Source: Sebastes aleutianus
Lineage: Eukaryota; Chordata; Actinopteri; Perciformes; Sebastidae
Length of the DNA stretch: 64,000 nucleotides
NCBI GenBank assembly: GCA_916700875.1
Contig: CAKAKS010000067.1
Coordinates: 28,404,933 to 28,468,932 of the forward strand
Direction of reading: 5' to 3'
Part shown: one piece after another, positions 34,012 to 46,049 of the stretch
Layout: the number at the start of each line of letters is the position of its first letter
Position numbering within the stretch: the first letter of the stretch is position 1
The notes under the pieces: model-generated
Databases searched by the model: none
Seen by the model: only the letters and a program-made list of their open reading frames with translations
Told to the model about the DNA's origin: nothing
Position numbers and translations under genes: made by a program

Positions 34012-34585
34012 CACTGGTTCCCAACCTGGGGGTCCCGACCCCCACTAGGGGTTGCCAAAGCTTCACGGGGGCCCGTCTTGATTTTAAGGGGTATAAGACA
34101 ACTTTTAAAAAAATATATACAGTTAGCCTATATCTCAGCATTTCATCGATTTCTGCAAAGAAAACTAAATTAAATTGTTATTTTCAAAGTTTGGAATTCA
34201 ATTAGAGCTGAAATAAGGTAACGCGATAATAACGTGTTAACGCACATTCGTTTTAACGCCACTAATTTCTTTAACGTACAAACGCAACTTGCGATTTCTA
34301 TGTTGCAGCAGGCTGAGTCTTAAAGCTACAGTGACGATACTGGTATCATATGTAGCTAGAAAACCTAAGGAATCCATTGATACCAACCATGTCATACTAG
34401 CTTGTCGTGAAGGAGACTAAATAACGCAATTGCACTCTAAATTTTGGCATACCCACGAGTCTCCCCTTTACAGACATGCCCACTTTATGATGATCACATG
34501 CAGTTTGGTCCAAGTCATAGTCAAGTCGTTAGGTTACTCAATGATTGAAAAGTGGTCCCTTAAGGAAAAAGGTTGGGAACTGCTG
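34012..34585. mobile_element. hAT element with 8-bp target duplication, containing a nested MITE
   Basis: Inverted ends CACTGGTTCCCAACC and GGTTGGGAACTGCTG, flanked by cactatgg (34004-34011) and cactacag (34586-34593), 6 of 8 identical. The subterminal GGGGGTCCCGACCCCCA is a typical hAT end. The interior is largely replaced by the hAT-like MITE at 34205-34527. Confidence 0.85.
34205..34527 (+). mobile_element. hAT-like MITE copy 4, internally deleted and nested
   Basis: Carries GATAATAACG, GTTTTAACGCCACTAATTTCT, CTAAGGAATCCATTGATACCA and CCCACGAGTCTCCCC in family order. It lacks the segment between TTTTGGC and ATACCCACG and all sequence after TCATAGTCAAGTC. Confidence 0.8.
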
Positions 34586-34593
34586 CACTACAG

Positions 34594-35640
34594 CATGTTG
34601 TTTTTGATGTGAGATGATTTAGATTGAGAATTGCATAATATGTCAGTACTGTCGGCCAAAGAAGCATCAGAACATCAGCTCATTGGAGGAAGACTTTGAT
34701 TTGTGATGCAGGATGAAGAAATAGCCTGGCCCTGTACCACCTTTACTTCAACAAAGAAATCCATCTTTCATCTTTGTTTTTTTTCCAAGACATAAAAAGT
34801 ACCACTTCTGCAGTTTAAAAAATGCTGAGTGCTCTTGGACAGCTCTTTGCTTCTTCACATTTCATTTTTTTCTCACAGTGTCCCGACTTGCATCATGCTG
34901 CCCAAACCACAGTCAGCTCAGCTGCTTCACGCTGCTGTTCTCGTGCTTGGAGTCGAAGCCGAGGGCAGTTGCGCCTCTTTGATGCTGCCTCCCATAAGCG
35001 ATTTCTTCAGTGATGTCATTTCTTCTGAGAAAAGCCCTTCAAAGTCGGGCTGATGTATTATGCATGGCGCTACAGTAGTTAGCCAGTGTGCTAGTAGTGC
35101 TCTGGGGTGGTGGTGGTGGTGATGCTCGCAGTGCTGAGAATAGCAATGGGAAGCCTTTGTACTGCAGGCTCTATGGTCGACATTTTGCATGCCTCAATGT
35201 ATGTTCTATTTAAGCGCTTTCCATGTGTAAACACATTACAGAGATATCAGTGGACTATGCATACATCGGAGGAGGATACGCTGAACACTAATGTGCACTG
35301 CAAGAAAATCACATTTTAAATTCTTTGCAACAGAATACAACTTGTTTTTTTGTTTGACTTTTTTTCTATTTGGTAACTTTAACAGCCGTGTGTAGCTGTA
35401 GAGATGAATAACATCACAATGAAACAGCATTTTGAGATTATCTACCCAAATTTATTTCATATAAAACATGTAGTCCACATTTTCACATTTTATATATTGC
35501 AAGTTTTGAGGATTTTACGGAAGGCTGGAGATGATGAAGTTTTTATTTTATGATCTCAACACAAGATTTGTTTTTCAAAAGAAACTAATTGTTATGCCAA
35601 TATCACAAAATAAATCTTTGCTATTTAATTATCTACTAAT
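34594..35640 (+). other. ctnnd2 intron 1, nothing recognised
   Basis: A GGT-repeat patch at 35106-35123; otherwise unremarkable. Confidence 0.4.
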
Positions 35641-36033
35641 CCTCCTAAGACCCAGCAATTCATTTTTGTCCTTTGTGGGACTTGCTTCTAGTCATTTTTT
35701 TCCCATAAAAATGTCTATACTTCAGGAAACAGAGAACTGAGTGAGGCAGAAAAGATTTTTTTCAAAAATGATTGAGGGAGAGTCAGACAATAGAGCAGGT
35801 TTTAAAAAGTGTTTATATTTGTTTTATCAAATGAGAAAGAATTAAAAAGAAATATTATTATTTTATCATTTCCAAATTGTACTTTTTCTTCAGGAAAAAA
35901 GTGACTCAATGTCCAATACAAAGGGCGTTATAAAAAATATATTACAACATCATTTCTTACATCCCAATTAAATTATGTAAAAGAAAATATAAAATAAATA
36001 TTAACCCCTTTTTTTCTTCCGGGTCTCAGGAGG
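35641..36033. mobile_element. MITE with 13-bp terminal inverted repeats
   Basis: CCTCCTAAGACCC (35641-35653) and GGGTCTCAGGAGG (36021-36033) are inverted with one mismatch. The interior is A+T-rich and non-coding. Superfamily undetermined. Confidence 0.65.
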
Positions 36034-37758
36034 TTATATCTAGTTATACCTATATACTATACCTAGTTTTTGCGTTGTGTCCTTCATCGTTGGCTGTAGT
36101 CTGCCCGCGTCGGAGGCTTTTTTGGTCGATTCACCATATTAACACGCCGGCGGAGCTCGTTGGTGAGAGAAATCACTCTGATTGGCTGTTCAGCTTTAGC
36201 AAAAAAGTGCACGAGAAGAGAAACGAAAGTGAGGAAAGCAAGCAAACGAGTCAAGAAGGCGCAAACAGAAGGCTCTTCTCAGTTTTCAACATGGAGAGTC
36301 TATCATTCATGTAGATGTTAATAGATTCTGCCATTTCAAAGACTGTTTTCACAGCAGTGTAGCGTGCCGTGTGGCTAAAGCAGACACCAGTCTCAGGCAT
36401 TATTGGTGGAGTTTAGCGCGTCAGTCTCGGTTTTATTATTTGCTGGGATGTATCTTGGGTATATCCTGAAACTCAGGAATTGAACCTGTGGTTTTACAAT
36501 CAGTAAACCCCCTCTGCAAATACAACTCTGCCCCACTTATTTACTTCACTGATGAGCATGTAAAGTAAACCCACAGGAGTTAAGTTCTAAAAGACACTCT
36601 GGCAGCTTTTTTCCTCCCGACAAAACGCCACAGTTTGTACAAAGCAGTTAACTTTGAAGCGTCTCTCAGCCTGTAACTTTCATTCCCCAGCATCCTCTCG
36701 CTCAACAAACAGCTTTGTCATGATGCAGAGTCGTCTGTCATCCAGCGGTTTGAATTCCTTTGTGGGTGGAGGAGGGCAGCGTGAGTTTTAATTTGTCTTT
36801 GCACTGTGTTTATCACCGCCGTTGTAACCTCTGTAATTATACCATGCGGTGAAGCCGCTCGCGAACGCAGCTCACCCAGAGGATCTGTGGAAAATTATGT
36901 ATAATTCATGATGTTGATCGTATTTTTAGCTGCTCCGGCTTGCTTGTTTGGAGACAGGGATGTAGCGTTAAACAAGGGTTACTTTGTAATGAAGATGAAG
37001 ATGAAGTTTGTTTTCCTCCTCTTTTAACTTTCGTCCGCTGCCCGCCGGGAGGTTGAGCTTTTTTTTTTTCTTTTAGGTTCCCCCTTCTGTATTTTCAAAG
37101 GTAAGAAAATCAACCTCAGCGCCCGAGTTAATGTCATTCTTTATTCTTATTTAACTGATATTTTTCTTTTCAAGTTAAAACACTGCAGTACATTCAAAGC
37201 AGTGCCATTACTTTACATAAAAATGTAATGTCTTAAGCTCAGAATTGCCCACATTTCCCTGTTCGTTAGAGAGGCATAATTTATGTGAGAAAGCTAGGAG
37301 TGCCTTCTTTCATTTTAAATTGGAGACGACTGACTACATGATGTTTGAGTCATGAGAGGCAGATCTTTATGAGCGCTAATCAGAAGTCTGCTCAGTGTAT
37401 GCAAAACGATTCACTTTGCTTTTGAAGATTTGTTCCTCTTGAAAGTGTGTGTGTGTGTTTCTGAATGTGATTTCATCATTGTATCGAACGCAGTGGGGAA
37501 ACTTGGTGACCTCTGTGTCTCTTCCTCCCTCTCAGTGTGTGTGTGTTCATCAATAATAGCACATTAGCAGTGACCTGCAGTATGTGGAGGTCAGTTGTGT
37601 GAAGGTCTCTCTCACTCACTCTCTCCCTGGCCTGAGGTTATCCCGAAGAGCTTCCCCGTTGTTGTCCCATCAACTAACCAGCAGGGGTCTCCCATGGCAA
37701 CTCAACACTCTCAGCCAATCACAGTGAAGCTCTTTGGACACCATCTGTGACTTCTCTC
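36034..37758 (+). other. ctnnd2 intron 1, candidate conserved non-coding stretch
   Basis: 36600-37060 is free of recognisable repeats, has mixed composition and contains TAATTATA, AATTATGTATAATTCATG and a run of GATGAA repeats. It looks like a regulatory element, but this is inference. Short GT runs lie near 37446 and 37538. Confidence 0.35.
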
Positions 37759-38360
37759 TTAAAGGGGACATATCATGAAAAACTTTTTCAGTGTTTGTTC
37801 ACATACATTTGGGTATCTGGAGTGACTACCAGCCCTCCAAACTGTGAAATAAGACAACCCAGTCAGTTTTTTTGTTGGCTGCCTAGATCAGAAAACATGT
37901 GATTCAACAAGTCATTCAGATTTGGCTCCCCTTCCTATGTCACATGCAGGCTATAGAGTATATCACCAGAGACAGTCCAGAAAGGAGTCGGCGCACTCAA
38001 AGTCAGTTTTTTGTATCTGTCATGTGGGTTTCGCCACTGCCCAGCTCCTTTAGGAGACTAGCGGCATGTCCTGAGTCTCCAATGGGAGAAGTGAACGTCA
38101 ACACATATTATGACCGATTTTTTCCCCTTATAGTCACCAAAGTGAATATTGGACCCATTTTTCACGAGCCACATATCTTCTGAACATTCTGACACTAAAA
38201 TTAAATTTTTCAGACAGACCAATCCGGAGAAACATATTATCAGACAGACAGTATAAGAAAAATAATGTGTTTTTTGAGCATTAAAGCATGTAAACATGTT
38301 CTAGTAGAAACCTAAAACACAAGTATGAACCTAAAAATGAGAATGATATGTCCCCTTTAA
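37759..38360. mobile_element. Complete TTAA MITE (AAAGGGGACATATCAT ends), 602 bp
   Basis: TTAA at 37759-37762 and 38357-38360 with perfectly matching 16-bp ends, AAAGGGGACATATCAT and its complement. A related copy is at 59655-60086. Confidence 0.92.
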
Positions 38361-38509
38361 ACTAGTGCTTAGGTACTGCACAGCAGGGCCAGTGTCATTT
38401 TCGATTAACGATCCATGAACTTGGACAAGATTCTTTAGCTTTAAATCTAAAGCTCTTAAAATTGCTCATAAAGCTTTTACAAACTCCCATTCTGAATGTG
38501 CATCCACTG

Positions 38510-40261
38510 TAAAGGCCTGGACACACTGGGATTTAAAACAACGAAATTTCGGAATTAAACCGCACGAATGGAGCGGAGAAAAGAGACCGAGCTTGAACGC
38601 AGACACATTCTGTGGACATTGGGAGTCAGCGAGGTCGAGCACTGATGTTGGGTGATAAGGCCTGGCTCTCAGTTGGCGTTCCAGTTCATCCCAGTAGGAA
38701 AAATGATTTCTTTATGGACCTGGCTTTGAGCAAAGGGGCATTGTCATGTTAAAACAGGAGCGTGATTCCTTTATTAGTAACTAAACAGCCCATACCAAAC
38801 ACAAATGCATTGTCCACATACTTTTGGCCAAATAGTGAATATATCCATTACCAACTACTGATTGTTCCTCCACGCTCATTTCATTTATGTCAGTCAGCTC
38901 TTAATGATGTCCATTATCCTGAACTATTCTGTAATGAGATTTGTTAATCAGCTAAATGAACACAGAGCAGTCAGAGAGTGATGATTAGCTAAACGGCAGG
39001 ATGTTCTAACAGTCGTTAATGCCAAAGTAATATGTGATATACGATGTTCCTTTTACATCCAAGTCTCTTTTAGATCTGACACAAATAACATAAAATAAGT
39101 TTCCCACACTAAAACAATGACCTTGAGAGAACTTTTGTGAAATATTACGCCCAGATTCATCAATATGCCTCAGCTCTCTCCGACCCCGGATCAACACACA
39201 TCCTGGGGATAAACCTGCGCTGTGAGATTTGCATTGATATGGCAGCGGTTTGGAAATTATTTCCTCCGGATTTCTTCACTTGACAAGAGTCATGAGTAAA
39301 AGATGAGGCCCGTGTGATCCTAATTTTTGACCAGTTTCATGTCTTAGCTCTAAATATGCAGACTTCTCGGTTCGGATGATGACTTGAATTCCACCAAATG
39401 AAACATTATAAAAAAACCTCATGAATTTGATTTCCAAGTATGTCCTCACAAGTATAACCACACAAGGAGAGGCTTGCTGTGAGAGATAGAATTGGAGATT
39501 AAAGGAAAAGCAAGAGAGGGAATTGACTTTATTTCTGTTTTATTTCAGTGTTTAGAAAATGAGGAGGCTTATTAAAACGTCTGTCTTCACAAGAAGCAGA
39601 GAAACCACGAACACCCTTCCACCCCTGCCTTCTCACATCCCCTTCTTGTGCACTTCATAAGTATTAATTAAATTTCTCATATGAACTCTGGACAATGTCA
39701 GGAGAATCGTGTCCAGACATTGTCAGGAGTTGCCCTTTCACACACACACAACAGGAGATTGTCCATGTCAGATGCGTTCTCACCTACAGGAAATACCCCG
39801 TTTGGTTTAGGCGAGGGTTGGCGCCTGGAGGCAGGACATGACGTGGATTACACCACGATCACGTGTCGGTTCGTAATTTGGTCATAAACAACCTTGCCTC
39901 TTGTCGTTCCTTGAATTTCAGCGTCGATCCCCACCGACATAAGTACCCGAATCTTGTCGTCTCTCCAGTTAGACATTTTGGTTGGTGTCTTCCTGTAAAT
40001 AACTCTTCTTCTTCACCCTCAGATACTTGTTGTCTTCCAGTTTTGCGCCAGCCGCACGATAGAAACATCATGAACACGCCCACTTGCAAGGGTTGGGCGA
40101 TATGTTTAAATTTTCCAAACATTCCAACCACCACACACCTGCGCGAATATATCGGCAATCGTCGGTTGTTGGGCTGACGATGGCCGATATATTCGCGCAG
40201 GTGTGTGTGTGCAGTGCGACGCACCCCCCAAAAATATGGGCTTGGTGTGTAAAGGCCTTTA
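38510..40261. mobile_element. Possible transposon bracketed by inverted ends
   Basis: TAAAGGCCTGGACACACT at 38510 and the inverse of TAAAGGCCTTTACACACC ending at 40261 match at 15 of 18 positions. A strong hairpin lies just inside the right end. The interior shows no transposase and includes ordinary-looking sequence, so the pairing may be partly fortuitous. Confidence 0.35.
40132..40207. other. Long near-perfect hairpin
   Basis: CACACACCTGCGCGAATATA begins a 25-base arm that is exactly complementary to the right arm ending at 40207. After one mismatch the stem continues six more pairs (ATCGTC/GACGAT) to a 12-nt loop. The stem is 32 positions with one mismatch. Confidence 0.92.
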
Positions 40262-41884
40262 ATGTAAATGATCTCGTTTGTTTTAATTGATGCCCTGCTG
40301 TGCATCTGATTATGAAGACATTACTGATTACGTTGGAAGCCACTATTACAGTATTGTAATGATGGACACAAAATTACACAGTCCATTAACCGCTAGCTGC
40401 TATGGTGATTGCGTTCATCCAGCTACATACTGTAACTATCACCAAGGAGACGCGGAGGAAACATGGGGCACTATTAAAACCTTTTACCCCTCCCGCACAC
40501 AGATAACTGATTAAGGCTAGCACTGTTGAGTCAAGATGTTTTCTGATTCCATTTGAGTCAGTCCCCAACAGGCTGATTCAATGTGCCGAGGTGACAGAGC
40601 AACATATGTCGTGTGTGTACTGAAGCTAAAGAGTAATACATGAGAGCTATCTGTGTGTCGTATGGGAATAAGTGTGCATCTTTCCATATCTGTACATGTG
40701 TGCCTGCTTGTAGGCTGTACTGTGCGTTGAATCATTCTGTAATACTGATGAGCAAAAGAAGGCAGCAAAACTGACTGACTCCGTATGGATTTGTGGGATT
40801 TGACCTTAGTTGGAATGAATTAACTATATAATGTTCTTACAAGTTTCATAATATACAGAGGGGTCTAAGCAATCACCTTAATTATCTGAAGGATGTTAGA
40901 AGTTGATTAAAATTGCTTTTATGTTAGGTGAAATCAATAGACGGTAGGGCTGGGACGATTCACCTATCTCCCAAATATCCCGATCTATAAACATAGAGAA
41001 CTGTAAATGTGTAAAAATAGAAATATGAAATATGTACAATATGTTTACTAGAATATATGACAGTGTAAATAATAATAATAAAGCTGAAAAAATGGGATCA
41101 ATGAATACGTGTGTAAGAATAGTATAAATAATGCCCCACAGGCCACAATATCAAAGTTTTGCACTGAACAAAGCACTACTTTGATATATTTTCTGTCTAG
41201 CCTGATAATCAGACTGCAGTAGTGGTTGCTTGGAGCAGTTAACAAACAGACAACAAAAGCAGATTTAAGAGTTATCATTTCTGTAAGTCAACAGCCTGCA
41301 CAGCTGTTAATCATATCCACGCTTGGTGGTCATTTAGGATTCTGCCTGCAAAGCTCTGATTGGTCATGATGGGAGGTGATTGAGTGGTCTGGAACCAGGC
41401 TAGTCTACAGTATGTCTCGGCCACATGCTGTGGCTTTATGAGATGCTCATTCTGTGGAGGGATCTGTCCTGGTTACCTGCTGCAGCTCCTGCAGGTGTCT
41501 ACACCTGGGATGTAGGGTCTTCCTGTTTTTTTGCTCCTGTTTAGTTGTTGCTTTTCTGTGTGATCTTCCACTAGATGAAAGTATCAGCATTTCTGTTCTG
41601 CACTGAAGTTTTAGGTTAAATATAGCTCCGTTCTCTGTTGTTATGTGCTAACAGTGTGTGTGTGGTTGTCACAGGTTTAATCAGACACATTAGCTGCAGT
41701 GTTTGTTTTGTCAAGAGCCTGGAGGCTTGTTAAACCTTATACCATCATCAAGCTCCTGTCATTACTCAACACCTGAGTTCTACCGTAAAGCTGCTGTCAG
41801 ATTACTATTTACAGCTTCTTCGTCTTCCACCATATTGACACCGTATTGGTTGACTAATTGTCTTCCTCTCTTCTGGGTAATTAG
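40262..41884 (+). other. ctnnd2 intron 1 with a short hAT end fragment
   Basis: 40946-40990 (TAGGGCTGGGACGATTCACC, then TATCTCCCAAAT) matches the left end of the hAT at 41885. Only this end is seen. The remainder is unassigned. Confidence 0.5.
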
Positions 41885-42952
41885 TAGGGCTGGGACATTA
41901 CACCTATCTCCTGATTCGATACTAACACGATACTTGGGTGTTGATTCGATATGTATTGCGAATCTATATATTGCAATTTGATATTATGATTTATTGTGAT
42001 TTTTATTAACTTTTTTAACACTAGACCATGGGAAAAAAGTTGAATCATACACTTCAAGATACTTTTCATTAGGATAATATCTAAATTGATACAAAATGTT
42101 TGATTTTCAGCATGTATGTAGCCAGAGATGTCCTGAAGTCAAATATATTAGTGATTATCAGGAATTATTAATTCAATATTTTCCAGCAACCCAAAAATCA
42201 AAGATTAGACATTTCCCTCATAAATCAGTGACATTATCTATTTCATTTATAAGGGACATGTAGTATTTTATACTTCTGGTGAATATAATCTAATCAATCT
42301 TATTTCCATATATGTATTTTGTATATACAGTGCCCTTTGTTAACACCTTATTTTGAAAACAGGACGTAGTCACACGTGTATACTTCCGCTAACTTCGCCA
42401 AGTCCGCCACTAGCTCTCCTGTCAGCTCCGTTCTTTTTATACATCCATGGTCAGCTCCATCGGGGCCGTTTGAATGCATTTAACATAAATGTCAGTATAT
42501 GGGTGCTCTACAGTTTTAGTGTCGGCTGATTTGACCACGAAGATGCGAGTGACAGCCGGCTTGACCGCACGTTATCGTAATACGATAACGTTTCCTGTCC
42601 ATGACAGAGTTAGCATGCAGCTTTAGCCATGATGTCTAGCTCTGCTTTTCCTGACAATGTGTGAAACCCAAAGTGTTTCCGTACTTTACTGGATGTGTAG
42701 TGTTTACCACTTTGGATTTAAAATGTGAGGTTGCAGGTCGTATTCATACACACCCTCTGCCATTTAGTACTTTTTCGTTTCGGCTCGTGGCGGCCGGCTA
42801 TTGTTTGTTTTGGTGACGAATACGGAACGGATATGACATCACGTTACTCAGACTACAACAATAAAAGCGGTAACTTCCTCCGACCTCCGCATAGACTCAA
42901 ATCTCCAAAGAATCGTGATACATAGGTGAATACATTTTTTTTCCCACCCCTA
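41885..42952. mobile_element. hAT transposon with perfect 8-bp target duplication
   Basis: The 1068-bp element starts TAGGGCTGGGACATT and ends in TTTCCCACCCCTA. It is flanked on both sides by GTAATTAG (41877-41884 and 42953-42960). The terminal inverted repeat is TAGGGSTGGGA, and CACCTAT recurs near both ends. No transposase frame survives, so it moved using an enzyme supplied elsewhere. Confidence 0.95.
42569..42591. other. Palindrome inside the hAT element
   Basis: Two exact 11-bp arms, ACGTTATCGTA and TACGATAACGT, are separated by one base. Confidence 0.9.
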
Positions 42953-42960
42953 GTAATTAG

Positions 42961-45599
42961 CCAGGTGTACGTGAAGCCTGACTGTGCCGGGGAGGAAAAA
43001 GAGAAATCAAAGTGAAACACCCAGTGGACTGTTAATGAAGTTATTAGTTGTCCTTGCAACTTTACACTAAAGGTATTGTGATTATATAATCTGCAGTACT
43101 TTCTATCACACACCAACAAACTCAATGAGCATCATTAGCATTTAAGGCCTAAAATAGATACGGCCGTTTGAAATGAGAACACCATCATTCAGACTCTACT
43201 GAGTTGTGATCCATTATCAGTGAGCCAGGCATCCAGGCAGTAAAATAACAACACAGCAGCTCTCTGAAGCCGTTTGGCAACTGCTCCTTGTAGTGTAACT
43301 GGCTTTGTGTTTTAATGCTTTTGATAATACATTTTTATTAAATAACTGATTTTTTATTGTGGTCAATCGCCTCTTAATGGTTTGTCATCAGCGCTGCTAT
43401 CCTTAAACGGCACTCAGAGGGATGCACACTGTATCCCAGCTGTACAGTAGGCATGTGTGTGTGTGTATGTGTGTGTGTTGGCGTGTGCGCTGAATATAAA
43501 TGTCCATTAGCATCTGGACTTTAACCATGGATAGATTTGGCTGATGGGTGATTAACCCTCAATGATGCTTGGACGGCCATCTGCCATTGTCTGCCAGTGA
43601 CAGTTCTTGTAGTAAAAAGTCATTCAATGTAAAGGCCATGCATATGGTGCAGCCACACAGTAGGCTTGTCGTGGTAGTTGGTGTTACCGGTGTTACACGG
43701 TGGTCGGGCACACACCGATTACATTAGTGGCCCACCGCCCCCAGCGTCATTTTGCTTTTTTTACAGAAATAAACCCATTTAGTTCATTTTGTCGTGTCAA
43801 CGCCGTGTTATCAATACAAAGTTGGACGACGGACACTACAAACTGACATTGAATGCATCTGCTCTATACGGAGTCTCAGCTCAGAGTAGCAGGTGTCATA
43901 TTTCACACACACGGGACGAGAGAGAGTTGACATACAAGACGATGCGAAGCGAAAAGCAAACGCGCCTATTTGGCAATATTTCAGATTTAAACCCAATTCT
44001 ATAAGGGACTCATAACGTTAATAAGGCCATCGCTGTGCGGAGGACGGAGCGGTCACAGCTGGTGTGCTCTGCGGAGCAGCACAGGGTGGAAACCTGCAGC
44101 CAAAACAACGTTGATGAGAGCAGTGAGAGTGAACCAAAACAGTAAATTTGAGGGCTGTAAAACCAAAATAAGAATGTCACACTTAGTGGATTGATACAAA
44201 CATCAAGCAATATACACATTTTCTCCGAAATGTATTTGGAAAGCAAAAAATTAGCCGTAGACATATTTCATAGGAGACAGAGTTGCTGTTTGATGAAACC
44301 AGATGTAAGAACGTGCTCAAAAGGTACCATTATACGCTTGGTTGGAGAGTTGCGCCTGCGTTCAGCAGAACACAGATCAGAGGATTTACATGCAAACTTC
44401 AATCCCCGATACCCCATGCTTAATTTAGTTCGTCTAATTCACCGTGCTGCTTTAGAAAACAAGGTTGAAAGAAAACCGTGCACGCATCACAGAACTCTTA
44501 AGGGTAACACCAAAAAAAATTAAAGACATACCTCCGCTGTGGACTCCTAATAAATACACAATGAGACACAGACGGCGCTAATTACATTGTTAATGTACGT
44601 GTTAAAGTGTTGTTAATTTGGAAGCCGAGTCGTGGGCACAGGGTCTAGACAAAGGGACAGATGACTGGTGAAGCCCAAACAAAACACTGCAGCAAGTTTT
44701 AATGAGGCAACAAGGGACTGCCCGTCAAACACATAACAAACACTCGCCATCCCAGAAGGGACACATGCACAAATACAAACACAAACACACAAGTTTGCTC
44801 TAGTGCTCCATGTACACACGTGTATACAGGAAATCAAGTAAACAGCACACCGTACCACGGGGAAATAACACTTCCACATTGGCATTTAGCTGATTTGTTG
44901 CTGATCTGAATTCCGTCTTCACCAAAACACTCCCGTCTCAGACCCGACTGATGAGCTTAAAGGGTCAAAAGATTAAGCTCAGTACTCCCCCATGTCAGCC
45001 ATGTCAATCATAGCATGGTGAGCTGCATTTACAACGTTACAGCAATATCGGAGATTACCGCTTTGAAAATGTGGTGGCTAAATACCCCTGCATTACGGCG
45101 CTGAAATATAGACCTAAAAATCCAAGATTATACTTCAGTGAAATAAAGCCTTTAGGCCTAATCCATATTCAAAGTCTTGTCTCTAGCTGGGCTGTGGGCC
45201 TCTATAACCTAGTTCTGATGGCTGTTATTGGGGAAAGCAGCTTTGTACTGGTCAGTTGTGTGATGAGGGCTTGGACACGGTCTGTTGAGCTGACCTATAT
45301 TTGGCTGCCTGCCCTGTCTGCACAGCCAAAACCAGAGCTTCTCTCTTGTTTTTGTTCTATAGGCAAATTGGGCCACCGGGGCGCTCCGCCGCTCTCTGGG
45401 TCCGGTTCTCTTGATACGGTTCAAGCTTGTCATGTGAAATGATTCATGCATAAGGATGCTCCCAAAGTAAAGAGAGAATACAGAATCAGAACTTCAGTCA
45501 GACTCAGTGTAGAGGAATTTGTAATATTGGTGCAGTAATGTGTTGACAACTAACATGGTGACATATACTGAGGGATGGGAAAAACAGAAATCACATACA
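42961..45599 (+). other. ctnnd2 intron 1, partly hAT-derived
   Basis: 43662-44100 begins with TAGGCTTGTCGTGGTAGTTG followed by ACCGGTGTTACACGG, resembling a hAT terminus, and continues with CpG-rich sequence. The partner end was not found. Short GT tracts near 43447-43480. No exon. Confidence 0.4.
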
Positions 45600-45815
45600 A
45601 ACAAGAGTCTACAGCTACGCTAGCAACTCTGAGAGGCCACACTTGAGCTAAATGCTAATATCAACATGCTAACATGATCACAGTTGCAATGCTTGTTTAG
45701 TAGCGTTGCCCATCTTAGTTTAGTATACTTTAGATAATATAATTTACTATAATTAAACACAAATTGTACCAAATTTCACAGCAATCCACCCAATAGTTGT
45801 TGAGATAATTTACTA
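45600..45815 (+). repeat. Dispersed repeat, family R copy
   Basis: Starts AGAGTCTACAGCTACGCTAGCA, like 50735-50775. It ends with the CACAGCAATCCACCCAATAG block and TTGTTGAGATAATTT. Confidence 0.55.
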
Positions 45816-46049
45816 AAAAATTAAAAGAAAATCCTACTTTAAAATCCTACTCACCGTACATACAGTATATAGACATGTATACATGTACATACTGTACATA
45901 CATACATAAATAATCATCCAGTCTATATATATCCGTTCAGTATTTTATTTCTTTGCTCTAGTTGTATTGTCTACACTTAAAGAACACTTAACTTATTATA
46001 GACATTTTATTTTATTCTTATTTTATTGTTGCTTCAATAACTTTTCTTC

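Noticed and set aside
39859..40305. 148-codon minus-strand frame
   Set aside because: Runs through the long hairpin and a possible transposon end; no family features.
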